Positions 1 to 5,432 of a stretch of 11,022 nt of DNA are shown here, one piece after another. The translations under genes and the position numbers were made by a program. Each line of letters starts with the position of its first letter. Positions within the stretch are counted from its first letter, which is position 1. The notes under the pieces were generated by a model. That model searched no databases, had not been told where the DNA came from, and saw nothing but the letters and a program-made list of their open reading frames with translations. Source of the stretch: an uncultured Collinsella sp. (lineage in GTDB: Bacteria > Actinomycetota > Coriobacteriia > Coriobacteriales > Coriobacteriaceae). The stretch covers positions 1 through 11,022 of the forward strand of contig URWC01000053.1 of assembly GCA_900551555.1 (NCBI GenBank), in the 5' to 3' direction.

Positions 1-482
1 GCGTCGACCGTGTCGGTGGTATCGACACCGCGTACGCGGCTCAAATCGGCCGCCTCGCCCTCAAGACCCCACAGGCCGGCGAGCGCGATGATCTCGGAGG
101 CGTTGCCGCGCACGATGGCGGGCTTGTACTGCTTGAGCTCGTTTACCAACTGGGTGCGCAGGCTACCGATGCCCAGGCCCACCGGATCGAGCACCCAGGG
201 CTTGCCGGCGTCATGTGCCGCCTTGGCCGCGCGGGGAATCGTCTGCTCGTAGATGGGGAAGAGCGTGCCCATATTGAGATAGATGGCGCCGCCGCCGGCA
301 ACGAGCGCCTCGCCCTCGTCGGGCAGATAGACCATGGCGGCCGATCCGCCCACGGCGAGCTGTGCGTTGGCGACAAAGTCAATCGTCACCGTGTTGGTGA
401 TGGAGCCGGCCATCGGATTGGTGGCGTGAATCTCCTCCACGGCCTTGACCATATGTTGTTTAAGCTGTTCCGAATCAATCAC
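1..482 (-). CDS. thiM: Hydroxyethylthiazole kinase ThiM, 3' end cut off by window
   Basis: ThiM phosphorylates the hydroxyl group of 4-methyl-5-(2-hydroxyethyl)thiazole with ATP, a cytoplasmic thiamine salvage step. About 160 codons are present out of roughly 260-270 usual for the family; the C-terminal part lies beyond position 1. Visible family motifs in order are NPMAGSITNTVTIDFVAN near the N-terminus, AVGGSAAM, a glycine-rich GGGAIYLNMG, the DPVGLG segment, VRGNASEI and the beginning of the GVDTTD region. The start is a GTG at 482-480, chosen because an AAGGAGG Shine-Dalgarno lies 8 nt upstream (491-497). The nearby ATG at 490 is out of frame and closes after four codons. Upstream lie a terminator hairpin and a TPP aptamer, so expression should fall when thiamine pyrophosphate is plentiful. 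Other thi genes may follow to the left, outside the window. Identification is firm; only the missing end is unknown. Confidence 0.95.
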   Translation of the reverse strand, partial: MIDSEQLKQHMVKAVEEIHATNPMAGSITNTVTIDFVANAQLAVGGSAAMVYLPDEGEALVAGGGAIYLNMGTLFPIYEQTIPRAAKAAHDAGKPWVLDPVGLGIGSLRTQLVNELKQYKPAIVRGNASEIIALAGLWGLEGEAADLSRVRGVDTTDTVD

Positions 483-487
483 TGCAC

Positions 488-502
488 ATGCCTCCTTGGC
501 AT
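488..502 (-). promoter_or_regulatory. thiM Shine-Dalgarno inside a small hairpin
   Basis: On the minus strand ATGCC-AAGGA-GGCAT is a perfect 5-bp stem with the purine-rich ribosome-binding sequence in its loop and 3' arm. The GTG start of thiM follows after 8 nt. The hairpin could modestly limit ribosome access, but a 5-bp stem next to a strong Shine-Dalgarno may simply melt. The ribosome-binding role is clear; the hairpin role is inferred. Confidence 0.6.
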
Positions 503-504
503 AG

Positions 505-535
505 AAAAGGGGCGCTGTGCATAGACAGCGCCCCT
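505..535 (-). terminator. Leader terminator of the TPP riboswitch (thiM attenuator)
   Basis: On the minus strand an 11-bp perfect stem (AGGGGCGCTGT / ACAGCGCCCCT, loop CTATGC) is followed directly by TTT and TCTAT, the form of an intrinsic terminator. It lies between the TPP aptamer and the thiM ribosome-binding site, so it is the likely expression platform. The loop and 3' arm (514-524) can alternatively pair with the 3' side of the aptamer (554-563), which would give the antiterminated state when TPP is absent. Confidence 0.85.
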
Positions 536-544
536 GTAAAGGCG

Positions 545-640
545 GCATGCTCCCTACGCCAGCATTAACTGACAGGTTCAAAGGATTGGGCCCCATGCCC
601 TCTCAGCCTTGTGGTTTGCACCGCCGGCACTCCCGCATCG
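545..640 (-). promoter_or_regulatory. TPP riboswitch aptamer (THI element)
   Basis: Read on the minus strand, the leader shows the conserved TPP-aptamer blocks in the right order: GGGAGTGCC (start of P1/P2, around 627-635), GGCTGAGA (601-608), TTTGAACCTG (573-582) and AATGCTGGCGTAGGGA (551-566). These are the pyrimidine-sensing and pyrophosphate-sensing helices of the family. It precedes thiM, a typical TPP target. ATGC (635-638) and GCAT (547-550) can close P1. The downstream terminator indicates control by premature transcription termination. Outer boundaries are approximate to a few bases. Confidence 0.95.
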
Positions 641-655
641 AATCTGTTGTTCCCT

Positions 656-661
656 ATACTA
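656..661 (-). promoter_or_regulatory. Putative -10 hexamer of the thiM leader promoter
   Basis: On the minus strand TAGTAT fits the TANNNT form and sits about 16 nt before the first aptamer bases, so a transcript starting there would include the whole riboswitch. The -35 position falls inside the inverted repeat and matches consensus poorly (CTGTCC at 17-nt spacing), so this call rests on position and the -10 only. Confidence 0.4.
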
Positions 662-665
662 GCGC

Positions 666-767
666 ACCTGCCAAAAAGGGACAGGTTTATTTTGGCAGGT
701 GGCAACAGGGGCGCTGTATTTTCCCAGATAAAACCTGCCAAAATAAACCTGTCCCTTATTGGTAGGT
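666..767. repeat. Long imperfect inverted repeat, REP/RAYT-like palindromic element
   Basis: Bases 666-700 and 733-767 are inverted copies of 35 nt. A 23-nt core (678-700 against 733-755) is perfect, and the outer part has one mismatch (675/758) and one G-T pair (670/763). The spacer is 32 nt. Each arm is itself palindromic: ACCTGCCAAAA at 666-676 is the inverse of TTTTGGCAGGT at 690-700. The arms carry the string AATAAACCTGTCCC, which I recall as typical of dispersed palindromic elements mobilised by REP-associated IS200-like transposases (RAYTs). No transposase is encoded here, so it would be a non-autonomous copy. It fills the gap between two divergent promoters. The repeat is seen directly; the family name is recollection. 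Confidence 0.85.
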
Positions 768-770
768 CGT

Positions 771-776
771 TACAAT
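771..776 (+). promoter_or_regulatory. Putative -10 hexamer for the HAD-LysR unit
   Basis: TACAAT begins 3 nt after the right end of the inverted repeat and 29 nt before the chosen start codon of the HAD gene, giving a short leader of around 20 nt. The -35 position lies in the right arm of the repeat and is weak (CCTGTC at 17-nt spacing). It mirrors the -10 on the other side of the repeat. Confidence 0.4.
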
Positions 777-804
777 GGTTACGGTGAAAATGACGGGGGA
801 CTCT

Positions 805-1713
805 ATGATCAAACTTGTGCTAACCGATATGGACGATACGCTGATTCCAGCCGGGCATGACGGCGCCAGCGACTACGCCATTGAGGGTATTCATGCCATG
901 CAGGCGGTGGGTCTGCACTTTGGTCCGGTTTCGGGTCGTCAGCCGTCCGCGATGGGCTGGATGTTCCGCAATCGCTCCGAGTGCTTCTCGACCGGTGCGT
1001 TTTGCAACGGCCAGGTGATGTTTGTCGATGGCGAAGTAGTCGCTTCGCGCGCAATCGATAACGATGTCCTTATGCGCTTAGCCGATTATTTTGAACAGGA
1101 GACCGACGATACGTATTTGAAGGTCTACCGTCTGGGCGATGACTTTTGGAATAACGATGCCTATTGCGTGACAAGCGATCCCGAGCGTGTGCGTCGCGCC
1201 ATGAAGTCAGGCGGCAACGCGTGGCTCAAAGGCGAAGAGGCTCCCTGTTGTCCTGTCGTTGACGATGCCCCGGTATACAAGGCGAATATCTGGAGTGCCC
1301 GTTCGCGCGAGGAGCTCGCCGAGCTGCGCGAGCGTGTTGCCGCTGAGGTGCCGGAGCTCTCGCTCGTGTTTCCCAACAACCGCGTGCGCCTGTTCGACGT
1401 TCTTCCGACCGACTGGGACAAGGGCTGCGCTGCGCTGGAGCTGGCGCGTGCTTTGGGCCTGACGCCCGACGAGGTGGCCGTATTCGGCGATTCCGATAAC
1501 GATTTGCCCATGATCGATGCCGTTCCCAACTCCGTTGCAGTCGCCAATGCCAACGAGGCTGTCACGGCCGCCGCGCGCTGGCATATCGGTGCCGCGGCAG
1601 ACGACGCGGTCGCCGAGGCCCTGCACCAGATTGCTGCCTGCGCCACTACGGGGGAGATGCCGCCGTTTATGCGTCAAGTGGATGCGACGGGCTCGCATAT
1701 CGCGAACGCCTAG
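805..1713 (+). CDS. Cof-type HAD-superfamily phosphatase
   Basis: A 302-residue cytoplasmic HAD hydrolase, the usual length for the Cof/YbiV group, which dephosphorylates sugar phosphates, flavin or cofactor phosphates; the true substrate cannot be read from sequence. All four HAD motifs are intact: motif I DMDDT with nucleophile Asp8 and acid/base Asp10, motif II SGR (43-45), motif III Lys206 in WDKG, and motif IV GDSDND (228-233) with the metal-binding aspartates. The stretch between motifs II and III is long enough for a C2 cap, placing it in the type IIB group. The start at 805 is preferred to an in-frame ATG at 775 because GGGGGA lies 5 nt upstream of 805 and because homologues begin just before motif I. 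A LysR gene follows 10 bp after its stop, so the two are probably cotranscribed. Specific function is unassigned. Confidence 0.9.
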   Translation: MIKLVLTDMDDTLIPAGHDGASDYAIEGIHAMQAVGLHFGPVSGRQPSAMGWMFRNRSECFSTGAFCNGQVMFVDGEVVASRAIDNDVLMRLADYFEQETDDTYLKVYRLGDDFWNNDAYCVTSDPERVRRAMKSGGNAWLKGEEAPCCPVVDDAPVYKANIWSARSREELAELRERVAAEVPELSLVFPNNRVRLFDVLPTDWDKGCAALELARALGLTPDEVAVFGDSDNDLPMIDAVPNSVAVANANEAVTAAARWHIGAAADDAVAEALHQIAACATTGEMPPFMRQVDATGSHIANA

Positions 1714-1723
1714 GGAGACAGCT

Positions 1724-2620
1724 ATGAAGCTTCAGCAGCTCAGATATGTCGTCAAGGTCGCCGAATGCGGCAGCATCACCGAGGCCTCGCGCCGCCTCTT
1801 TGTGTCACAGCCCTCGATTACCGCGTCGATTCGCGACCTCGAAAACGAGATGGGCGTGCACATCTTCGAACGCACCAACAAGGGCGTCATCGTGTCCGAG
1901 GAGGGCGAGACTTTTTTGGGCTATGCGCGCCAGGTGCTCGACCAGGCTGATCTGCTCGAGGACAAGTACAAAGGCGCGTCCGAGCAGGTGCCGCACTTTA
2001 GTGTGAGCTGCCAGCATTATTCCTTTGCCGTCAACGCGTTTGTCGATGTGATCCGTGAGTTCGATGCCGCGCGCTACGACTTTACCCTGCGCGAGGAACA
2101 GACCCACGAGATTATCGAGGACGTCGCGCATATGAAAAGCGAGCTCGGCATCCTGTATCTGTCGGAGCACAATCGCGAGGTCATTGAGCGCATGCTGGCG
2201 GCCAACGAGCTCGCGTTCGAAGGGCTTTTCTGCGCCACACCACACGTCTTTGTGTGTGCCGACCATCCGCTGGCGGACCACGCCAGCGTGACGCTCGAAG
2301 ATCTCGAAGACTACCCATTTTTGTCCTATGAGCAGGGCAGCTACAACTCGTTTTACTATTCCGAGGAACTGACCTCGACGTTTGAGCGCCGCAAGAATAT
2401 CCGCGTGCGTGACCGTGCGACGTTGTTCAACCTGGCCATGGGCCTCAACGGCTACACGGTATGCTCAGGCGTGATCAGTCACGAGCTCAACGGTCCCGGC
2501 ATCATCTCGATTCCGCTCGATGTAGACGAGTACATGGAGATCGGCATCATCACGCGCAAGAACACGACACTTACGCGCTACGGGCAGGCCTATATCGACG
2601 CGATTCGCCAGCACATATAG
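1724..2620 (+). CDS. LysR-family transcriptional regulator
   Basis: A 298-residue regulator of normal LysR length. Residues 1-60 form the winged helix-turn-helix: LQQLRYVVKVAECGSITEAS followed by RRLFVSQPSITASIRDLE, and the ERTNKGVIVSEEGE wing. The rest is the two-lobed effector-binding domain. The start ATG has AGGGAGA 5 nt upstream and lies 10 bp past the HAD phosphatase stop, so the pair likely share a promoter. A dyad of LysR type (T-N11-A) sits about 50 bp after its stop, ahead of the MetE-like gene, making that gene the best candidate target; a methionine- or homocysteine-responsive role similar to MetR is inferred, not shown. The N-terminal extension that stays open upstream of 1724 overlaps the HAD gene and is not believed. 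The effector is unknown. Confidence 0.92.
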   Translation: MKLQQLRYVVKVAECGSITEASRRLFVSQPSITASIRDLENEMGVHIFERTNKGVIVSEEGETFLGYARQVLDQADLLEDKYKGASEQVPHFSVSCQHYSFAVNAFVDVIREFDAARYDFTLREEQTHEIIEDVAHMKSELGILYLSEHNREVIERMLAANELAFEGLFCATPHVFVCADHPLADHASVTLEDLEDYPFLSYEQGSYNSFYYSEELTSTFERRKNIRVRDRATLFNLAMGLNGYTVCSGVISHELNGPGIISIPLDVDEYMEIGIITRKNTTLTRYGQAYIDAIRQHI

Positions 2621-2666
2621 ACTGCTGCATTCTGCACGGGTCAAATCTCTTTATGGCAGTCCAAAC

Positions 2667-2689
2667 TGATATAGGAAGCATCTATATCA
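2667..2689. promoter_or_regulatory. Candidate LysR operator dyad upstream of the MetE-like gene
   Basis: TGATATAG at 2667-2674 and CTATATCA at 2682-2689 are perfect inverted 8-mers with a 7-nt spacer (GAAGCAT). The inner part, TATAG-N7-CTATA, satisfies the T-N11-A rule of LysR binding sites. It lies between a LysR gene and the methyltransferase gene, just upstream of a TATATT hexamer (2704-2709) that could be the -10 of an activated promoter with a poor -35. The dyad is seen; binding by the adjacent LysR is inferred. Confidence 0.6.
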
Positions 2690-2703
2690 AACTGTTATAA
2701 ACG

Positions 2704-2709
2704 TATATT
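2704..2709 (+). promoter_or_regulatory. Possible -10 hexamer for the MetE-like gene
   Basis: TATATT fits TANNNT and lies 15 nt downstream of the LysR-type dyad. The -35 position at 17-nt spacing (TCTATA) is inside the dyad and unlike consensus, as is common where a LysR protein activates. TATAAA at 2696-2701 is an alternative. The leader would be about 60 nt. Confidence 0.35.
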
Positions 2710-2721
2710 TTGCGATGGCCA

Positions 2722-2735
2722 TATGAGCGCTCATA
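2722..2735. promoter_or_regulatory. 14-bp perfect palindrome in the MetE-like leader
   Basis: TATGAGCGCTCATA is a perfect palindrome without spacer, 40 bp before the start codon and downstream of the likely -10. It could be an operator for a second, dimeric regulator acting as a roadblock. It shares no sequence with the LysR dyad. The function is unknown. Confidence 0.45.
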
Positions 2736-2775
2736 CTCTGTCCCAGTAAAGCAACCAATGCAAAGGGAGATATCT

Positions 2776-3909
2776 ATGAGCACTTCAATTCAACCGAACG
2801 CGCCGTTTCGCGCTGATATCGTCGGCAGCTTTCTTCGTCCGCAGGCCGTAAAGGACGCCCGTGCTGCCTATGCGGCAGGCACGCTTGATGCCGAGGGGCT
2901 TAAGGCCGTCGAGGACGATGCTATTCGCGATTTGGTGGCAAAGCAGAAGGCCGCCGGCCTGCAGGTCATCACCGATGGCGAGTTTCGCCGCAGCTACTGG
3001 CACCTCGATTTTATGTGGGGACTCAACGGCATTGAGCGCCGTACCTCACGCACGGGTTATATGTTCCATGACGAGGAGACGACGGCCGACACCGCTGTGG
3101 TTACCGGTCCCATTAGCGGCGAGAACCACCCGTTCGTCGAGCATTTTAAGTTCGTCAAGGCGCTTGAGGGAGAGGGCCACGTTGCACGCCAGACCATCCC
3201 GGCGCCTATCCAGACGTTCTCTGAGGTTACGCTCGATCGCTGCGACGGCCAGCAGGAGAGCCTGCGTGCCGTCTATAAGACCGACGAGGAACTTGCCGAC
3301 GCCATTGCAGCCGCTTATCGCACGGTGATCGCCGACCTGTACGCAGCAGGCTGCCGCAACATCCAGTTTGATGACTGCACCTGGGGCATCTACTGCGATA
3401 CCGATTTTGTCGCCAAAACCGGCATGAGCCCGGTCGACCTGCAAAAGGTAAGCGAGCTGGGCGTGGCGCTCAACAACGCTGCCATCGAGGGCAAGCCCGA
3501 CGATCTGGTTATCAACACGCACGTGTGCCGCGGCAACTACCACTCCACCTACGCTTTTGAAGGCGGCTACGACCCTATCGCTCCGTATCTGTTCGCACAT
3601 GAGAACGTCGATGCGTTCTATCTGGAGTTCGACACACCCCGCGCCGGCGGTTTTGAGCCGCTCAAGTACGTTGACCCGGGCAAGAAGGTCGTGTTGGGCT
3701 TGGTAACCACCAAGGCGGCTGAGCTTGAGGACGAAGACGTTATCGTCGAACGTATCCATGAGGCCGCAAAGTACGTGCCGCTCGAGAACCTGTACCTGTC
3801 GCCCCAGTGCGGCTTTGCCAGCTGCGAGATTGGCAACAAGCTGACCGAGGACGAACAGTGGGCAAAGATCGCGCTGGTCAAGCGCATTGCTGAGCGCGTT
3901 TGGAAGTAA
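2776..3909 (+). CDS. Stand-alone MetE C-terminal-domain-type methyltransferase (YxjG-like)
   Basis: A 377-residue protein equal to the catalytic C-terminal half of cobalamin-independent methionine synthase, without the N-terminal half of full MetE (about 750 residues); B. subtilis YxjG/YxjH have the same size. It should transfer a methyl group to a thiol, most likely homocysteine to give methionine. The zinc ligands of MetE are all recognisable: His249 and Cys251 in NTHVCRGN, Glu284 in YLEFD, and Cys345 in SPQCGF. The N-terminal DIVGSFLRP and the DGEFRRSYW segment are also typical. The start has AGGGAGA 6 nt upstream; the open frame extends 22 codons further without a ribosome site. A LysR gene precedes it, with a candidate operator between them. 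Short MetE-like enzymes in some anaerobes take methyl from corrinoid proteins instead of methyl-folate, so the donor here is open. No S-box or other riboswitch is visible in the 155-bp upstream gap. Confidence 0.9.
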   Translation: MSTSIQPNAPFRADIVGSFLRPQAVKDARAAYAAGTLDAEGLKAVEDDAIRDLVAKQKAAGLQVITDGEFRRSYWHLDFMWGLNGIERRTSRTGYMFHDEETTADTAVVTGPISGENHPFVEHFKFVKALEGEGHVARQTIPAPIQTFSEVTLDRCDGQQESLRAVYKTDEELADAIAAAYRTVIADLYAAGCRNIQFDDCTWGIYCDTDFVAKTGMSPVDLQKVSELGVALNNAAIEGKPDDLVINTHVCRGNYHSTYAFEGGYDPIAPYLFAHENVDAFYLEFDTPRAGGFEPLKYVDPGKKVVLGLVTTKAAELEDEDVIVERIHEAAKYVPLENLYLSPQCGFASCEIGNKLTEDEQWAKIALVKRIAERVWK

Positions 3910-4032
3910 CGTTACCGTTTGCAGGTGACGGCGCGCGCGAGACATGGCGTATCACGTACAATGGTTCGGATCGTATCGTTCGGGCAGGTTATCTGATATG
4001 CCTGATCGCCCTTCCATCATGAAAGGACTTCC

Positions 4033-5367
4033 ATGTCCCAATCCTCGACGCCCGCCGTCACCGATGCCATCTACGATGCATCGTCGCTCGGCCGCCCGCG
4101 CATGTTTGTGTTGGGTTTGCAACACATGTTTGCGATGTTCGGAGCCACGGTGCTCGTGCCCGTGCTCACCGGCCTTTCCGTTTCGGCGACGCTTCTGTTC
4201 GCCGGCATCGGCACGCTGCTGTTCCACTTCCTGTCGCGCGGTAAGGTGCCGGCATTTTTGGGCTCATCGTTTGCCTTTATTGCCGGTTATGCCGCAATCG
4301 CGCCCAACGGAGAGACCGAGCTTTTGCCCTACGCCTGCCTGGGCGTAGCCTGCGCCGGCCTGCTCTATCCGGTGCTGGCGGCCCTGTTCCGTGCCTTTGG
4401 CGCCAAGCGCGTTATGCGTTTCTTCCCGCCGGTGGTGACCGGCCCCATCGTCATTTCCATCGGCCTGATCTTGGCAAGCTCTGCCATTGCCAACTGCCAG
4501 ACCAACTGGCTTGTCGCCGTCATCGCTGTGGCCGTGATCGTCGTCTGCAATATTTGGGGCCGCGGCATGGTCAAGATCGTGCCGATTTTGCTGGGCGTTG
4601 TGGTGAGCTATGCCGTTGCGGCCGCGTTGGGCGAGGTCGACTTCTCTGGCGTCGCAGCCGCCCCCTGGGTCGGTCTGCCCATCGTGTGGGGCAACACCGT
4701 GTTTGCGCTCTTTGGCCCGCAGTTCGATAGCGGTCTTGCCACGACGGCCATCATCACCATCATGCCGCTGGCCTTTGCGACCATGATTGAGCACATTGGC
4801 GATATCTCCGCCATTGGCTCTACCTGCGAACGCAATTACATTGCCGATCCCGGTCTGCACCGTACCCTACTCGGCGATGGCCTGGCGACCATCTTGGCGT
4901 CGCTCTTTGGCGCTCCGGCCAACACCACGTATGGCGAGAACACCGGCGTGCTTGCGCTTACGCGCGTGTTCGACCCGCGTGTGATTCGCATTGCCGCCTG
5001 CTGCGCCATTGTGCTTTCGTTCTGCCCCAAGTTTGCTGCGGTGATTGCCGCCATGCCGGCGTGCGTTATCGGCGGTGTGTCGCTCGTGCTCTACGGCATG
5101 ATCAGCGCCGTTGGCGTGCGTAACCTCATCGAGAATCAGGTTGATTTCCAGAACAACCGCAACGTGCTGGTGGCGGCTCTGGTGCTCGTGCTTTCGCTCG
5201 GCATTGCCTACAGTACCGCCGGTGCCATCGTGCTGGAGCTGGGCGGCGTGACGATTTCGCTTTCGGGCCTTGCCGTGGGCTCGCTGGTGGGCATTGTGCT
5301 CAACGCCATCCTGCCCGGTAATGACTTTGAGTTCGATACTTCCGAGCTTGAGGAGACTGCTGAATAG
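4033..5367 (+). CDS. uraA: Uracil permease (NCS2 family)
   Basis: An inner-membrane proton symporter for uracil, 444 residues against about 430 for E. coli UraA, with the expected run of hydrophobic segments (14 in the family). The N-terminal LQHMFAMFGATVLVPVLTG and GKVPAFLGSSFAFI closely match UraA. The substrate site residues are present: Glu253 in IEHIGD (UraA Glu241) and Glu302 in NTTYGEN (UraA Glu290). The residue aligned with UraA His245 is Asp257, a common variant in Gram-positive relatives. The start ATG has GAAAGG 6 nt upstream. It is monocistronic: 123 bp separate it from the MetE-like gene, and a strong hairpin follows its stop. A TACAAT (3957-3962) in the upstream gap could be its -10, but no good -35 is visible. 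No PyrR-binding leader was recognised. Xanthine transport is a less likely alternative. Confidence 0.92.
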   Translation: MSQSSTPAVTDAIYDASSLGRPRMFVLGLQHMFAMFGATVLVPVLTGLSVSATLLFAGIGTLLFHFLSRGKVPAFLGSSFAFIAGYAAIAPNGETELLPYACLGVACAGLLYPVLAALFRAFGAKRVMRFFPPVVTGPIVISIGLILASSAIANCQTNWLVAVIAVAVIVVCNIWGRGMVKIVPILLGVVVSYAVAAALGEVDFSGVAAAPWVGLPIVWGNTVFALFGPQFDSGLATTAIITIMPLAFATMIEHIGDISAIGSTCERNYIADPGLHRTLLGDGLATILASLFGAPANTTYGENTGVLALTRVFDPRVIRIAACCAIVLSFCPKFAAVIAAMPACVIGGVSLVLYGMISAVGVRNLIENQVDFQNNRNVLVAALVLVLSLGIAYSTAGAIVLELGGVTISLSGLAVGSLVGIVLNAILPGNDFEFDTSELEETAE

Positions 5368-5384
5368 CAGCTGCGTTCAGCCAA

Positions 5385-5432
5385 ATTAAAAATGGCGTCC
5401 ATGCGTATGTACGCGTGGACGCCATTTTTAAT
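5385..5432. terminator. Bidirectional terminator between uraA and the esterase gene
   Basis: ATTAAAAATGGCGTCCA (5385-5401) and its exact inverse (5416-5432) form a 17-bp stem, extended by four inner pairs (one G-T) around the loop TATGTA (5406-5411). The A- and T-tracts inside the stem ends make it work in either direction. The minus-strand esterase stop codon (5428-5430) lies within the right arm. Confidence 0.92.

Noticed and set aside
517..765. Open frame of 82 codons on the plus strand across the thiM leader
   Set aside because: It overlaps the TPP aptamer, terminator and inverted repeat antisense or in part, has no ribosome site and no recognisable protein features.
666..767. CRISPR array or insertion-sequence ends
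   Set aside because: Only two inverted arms with a single spacer, no direct repeats, no target-site duplication noticed and no transposase gene between them.
1517..1723. N-terminal extension of the LysR frame into the HAD gene
   Set aside because: LysR proteins begin at the LQQLRYVVKV helix; the ATG at 1724 has a good ribosome site, and the extension is Arg/Pro-rich out-of-frame HAD sequence.
2621..2775. Possible SAM or other riboswitch upstream of the MetE-like gene
   Set aside because: No S-box consensus blocks or leader terminator; only the LysR dyad and a palindrome are visible.
3910..3930. Hairpin CGTTACC/GGTGACG directly after the MetE-like stop codon
   Set aside because: Seven base pairs with one wobble and no T-tract; too weak to call a terminator. 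The transcript end remains undefined, so some readthrough into uraA is possible.
3046..3945. 299-codon open frame antisense to the MetE-like gene
   Set aside because: A typical GC-rich shadow frame; the plus-strand frame has the zinc-site motifs and a ribosome site, the antisense has neither.
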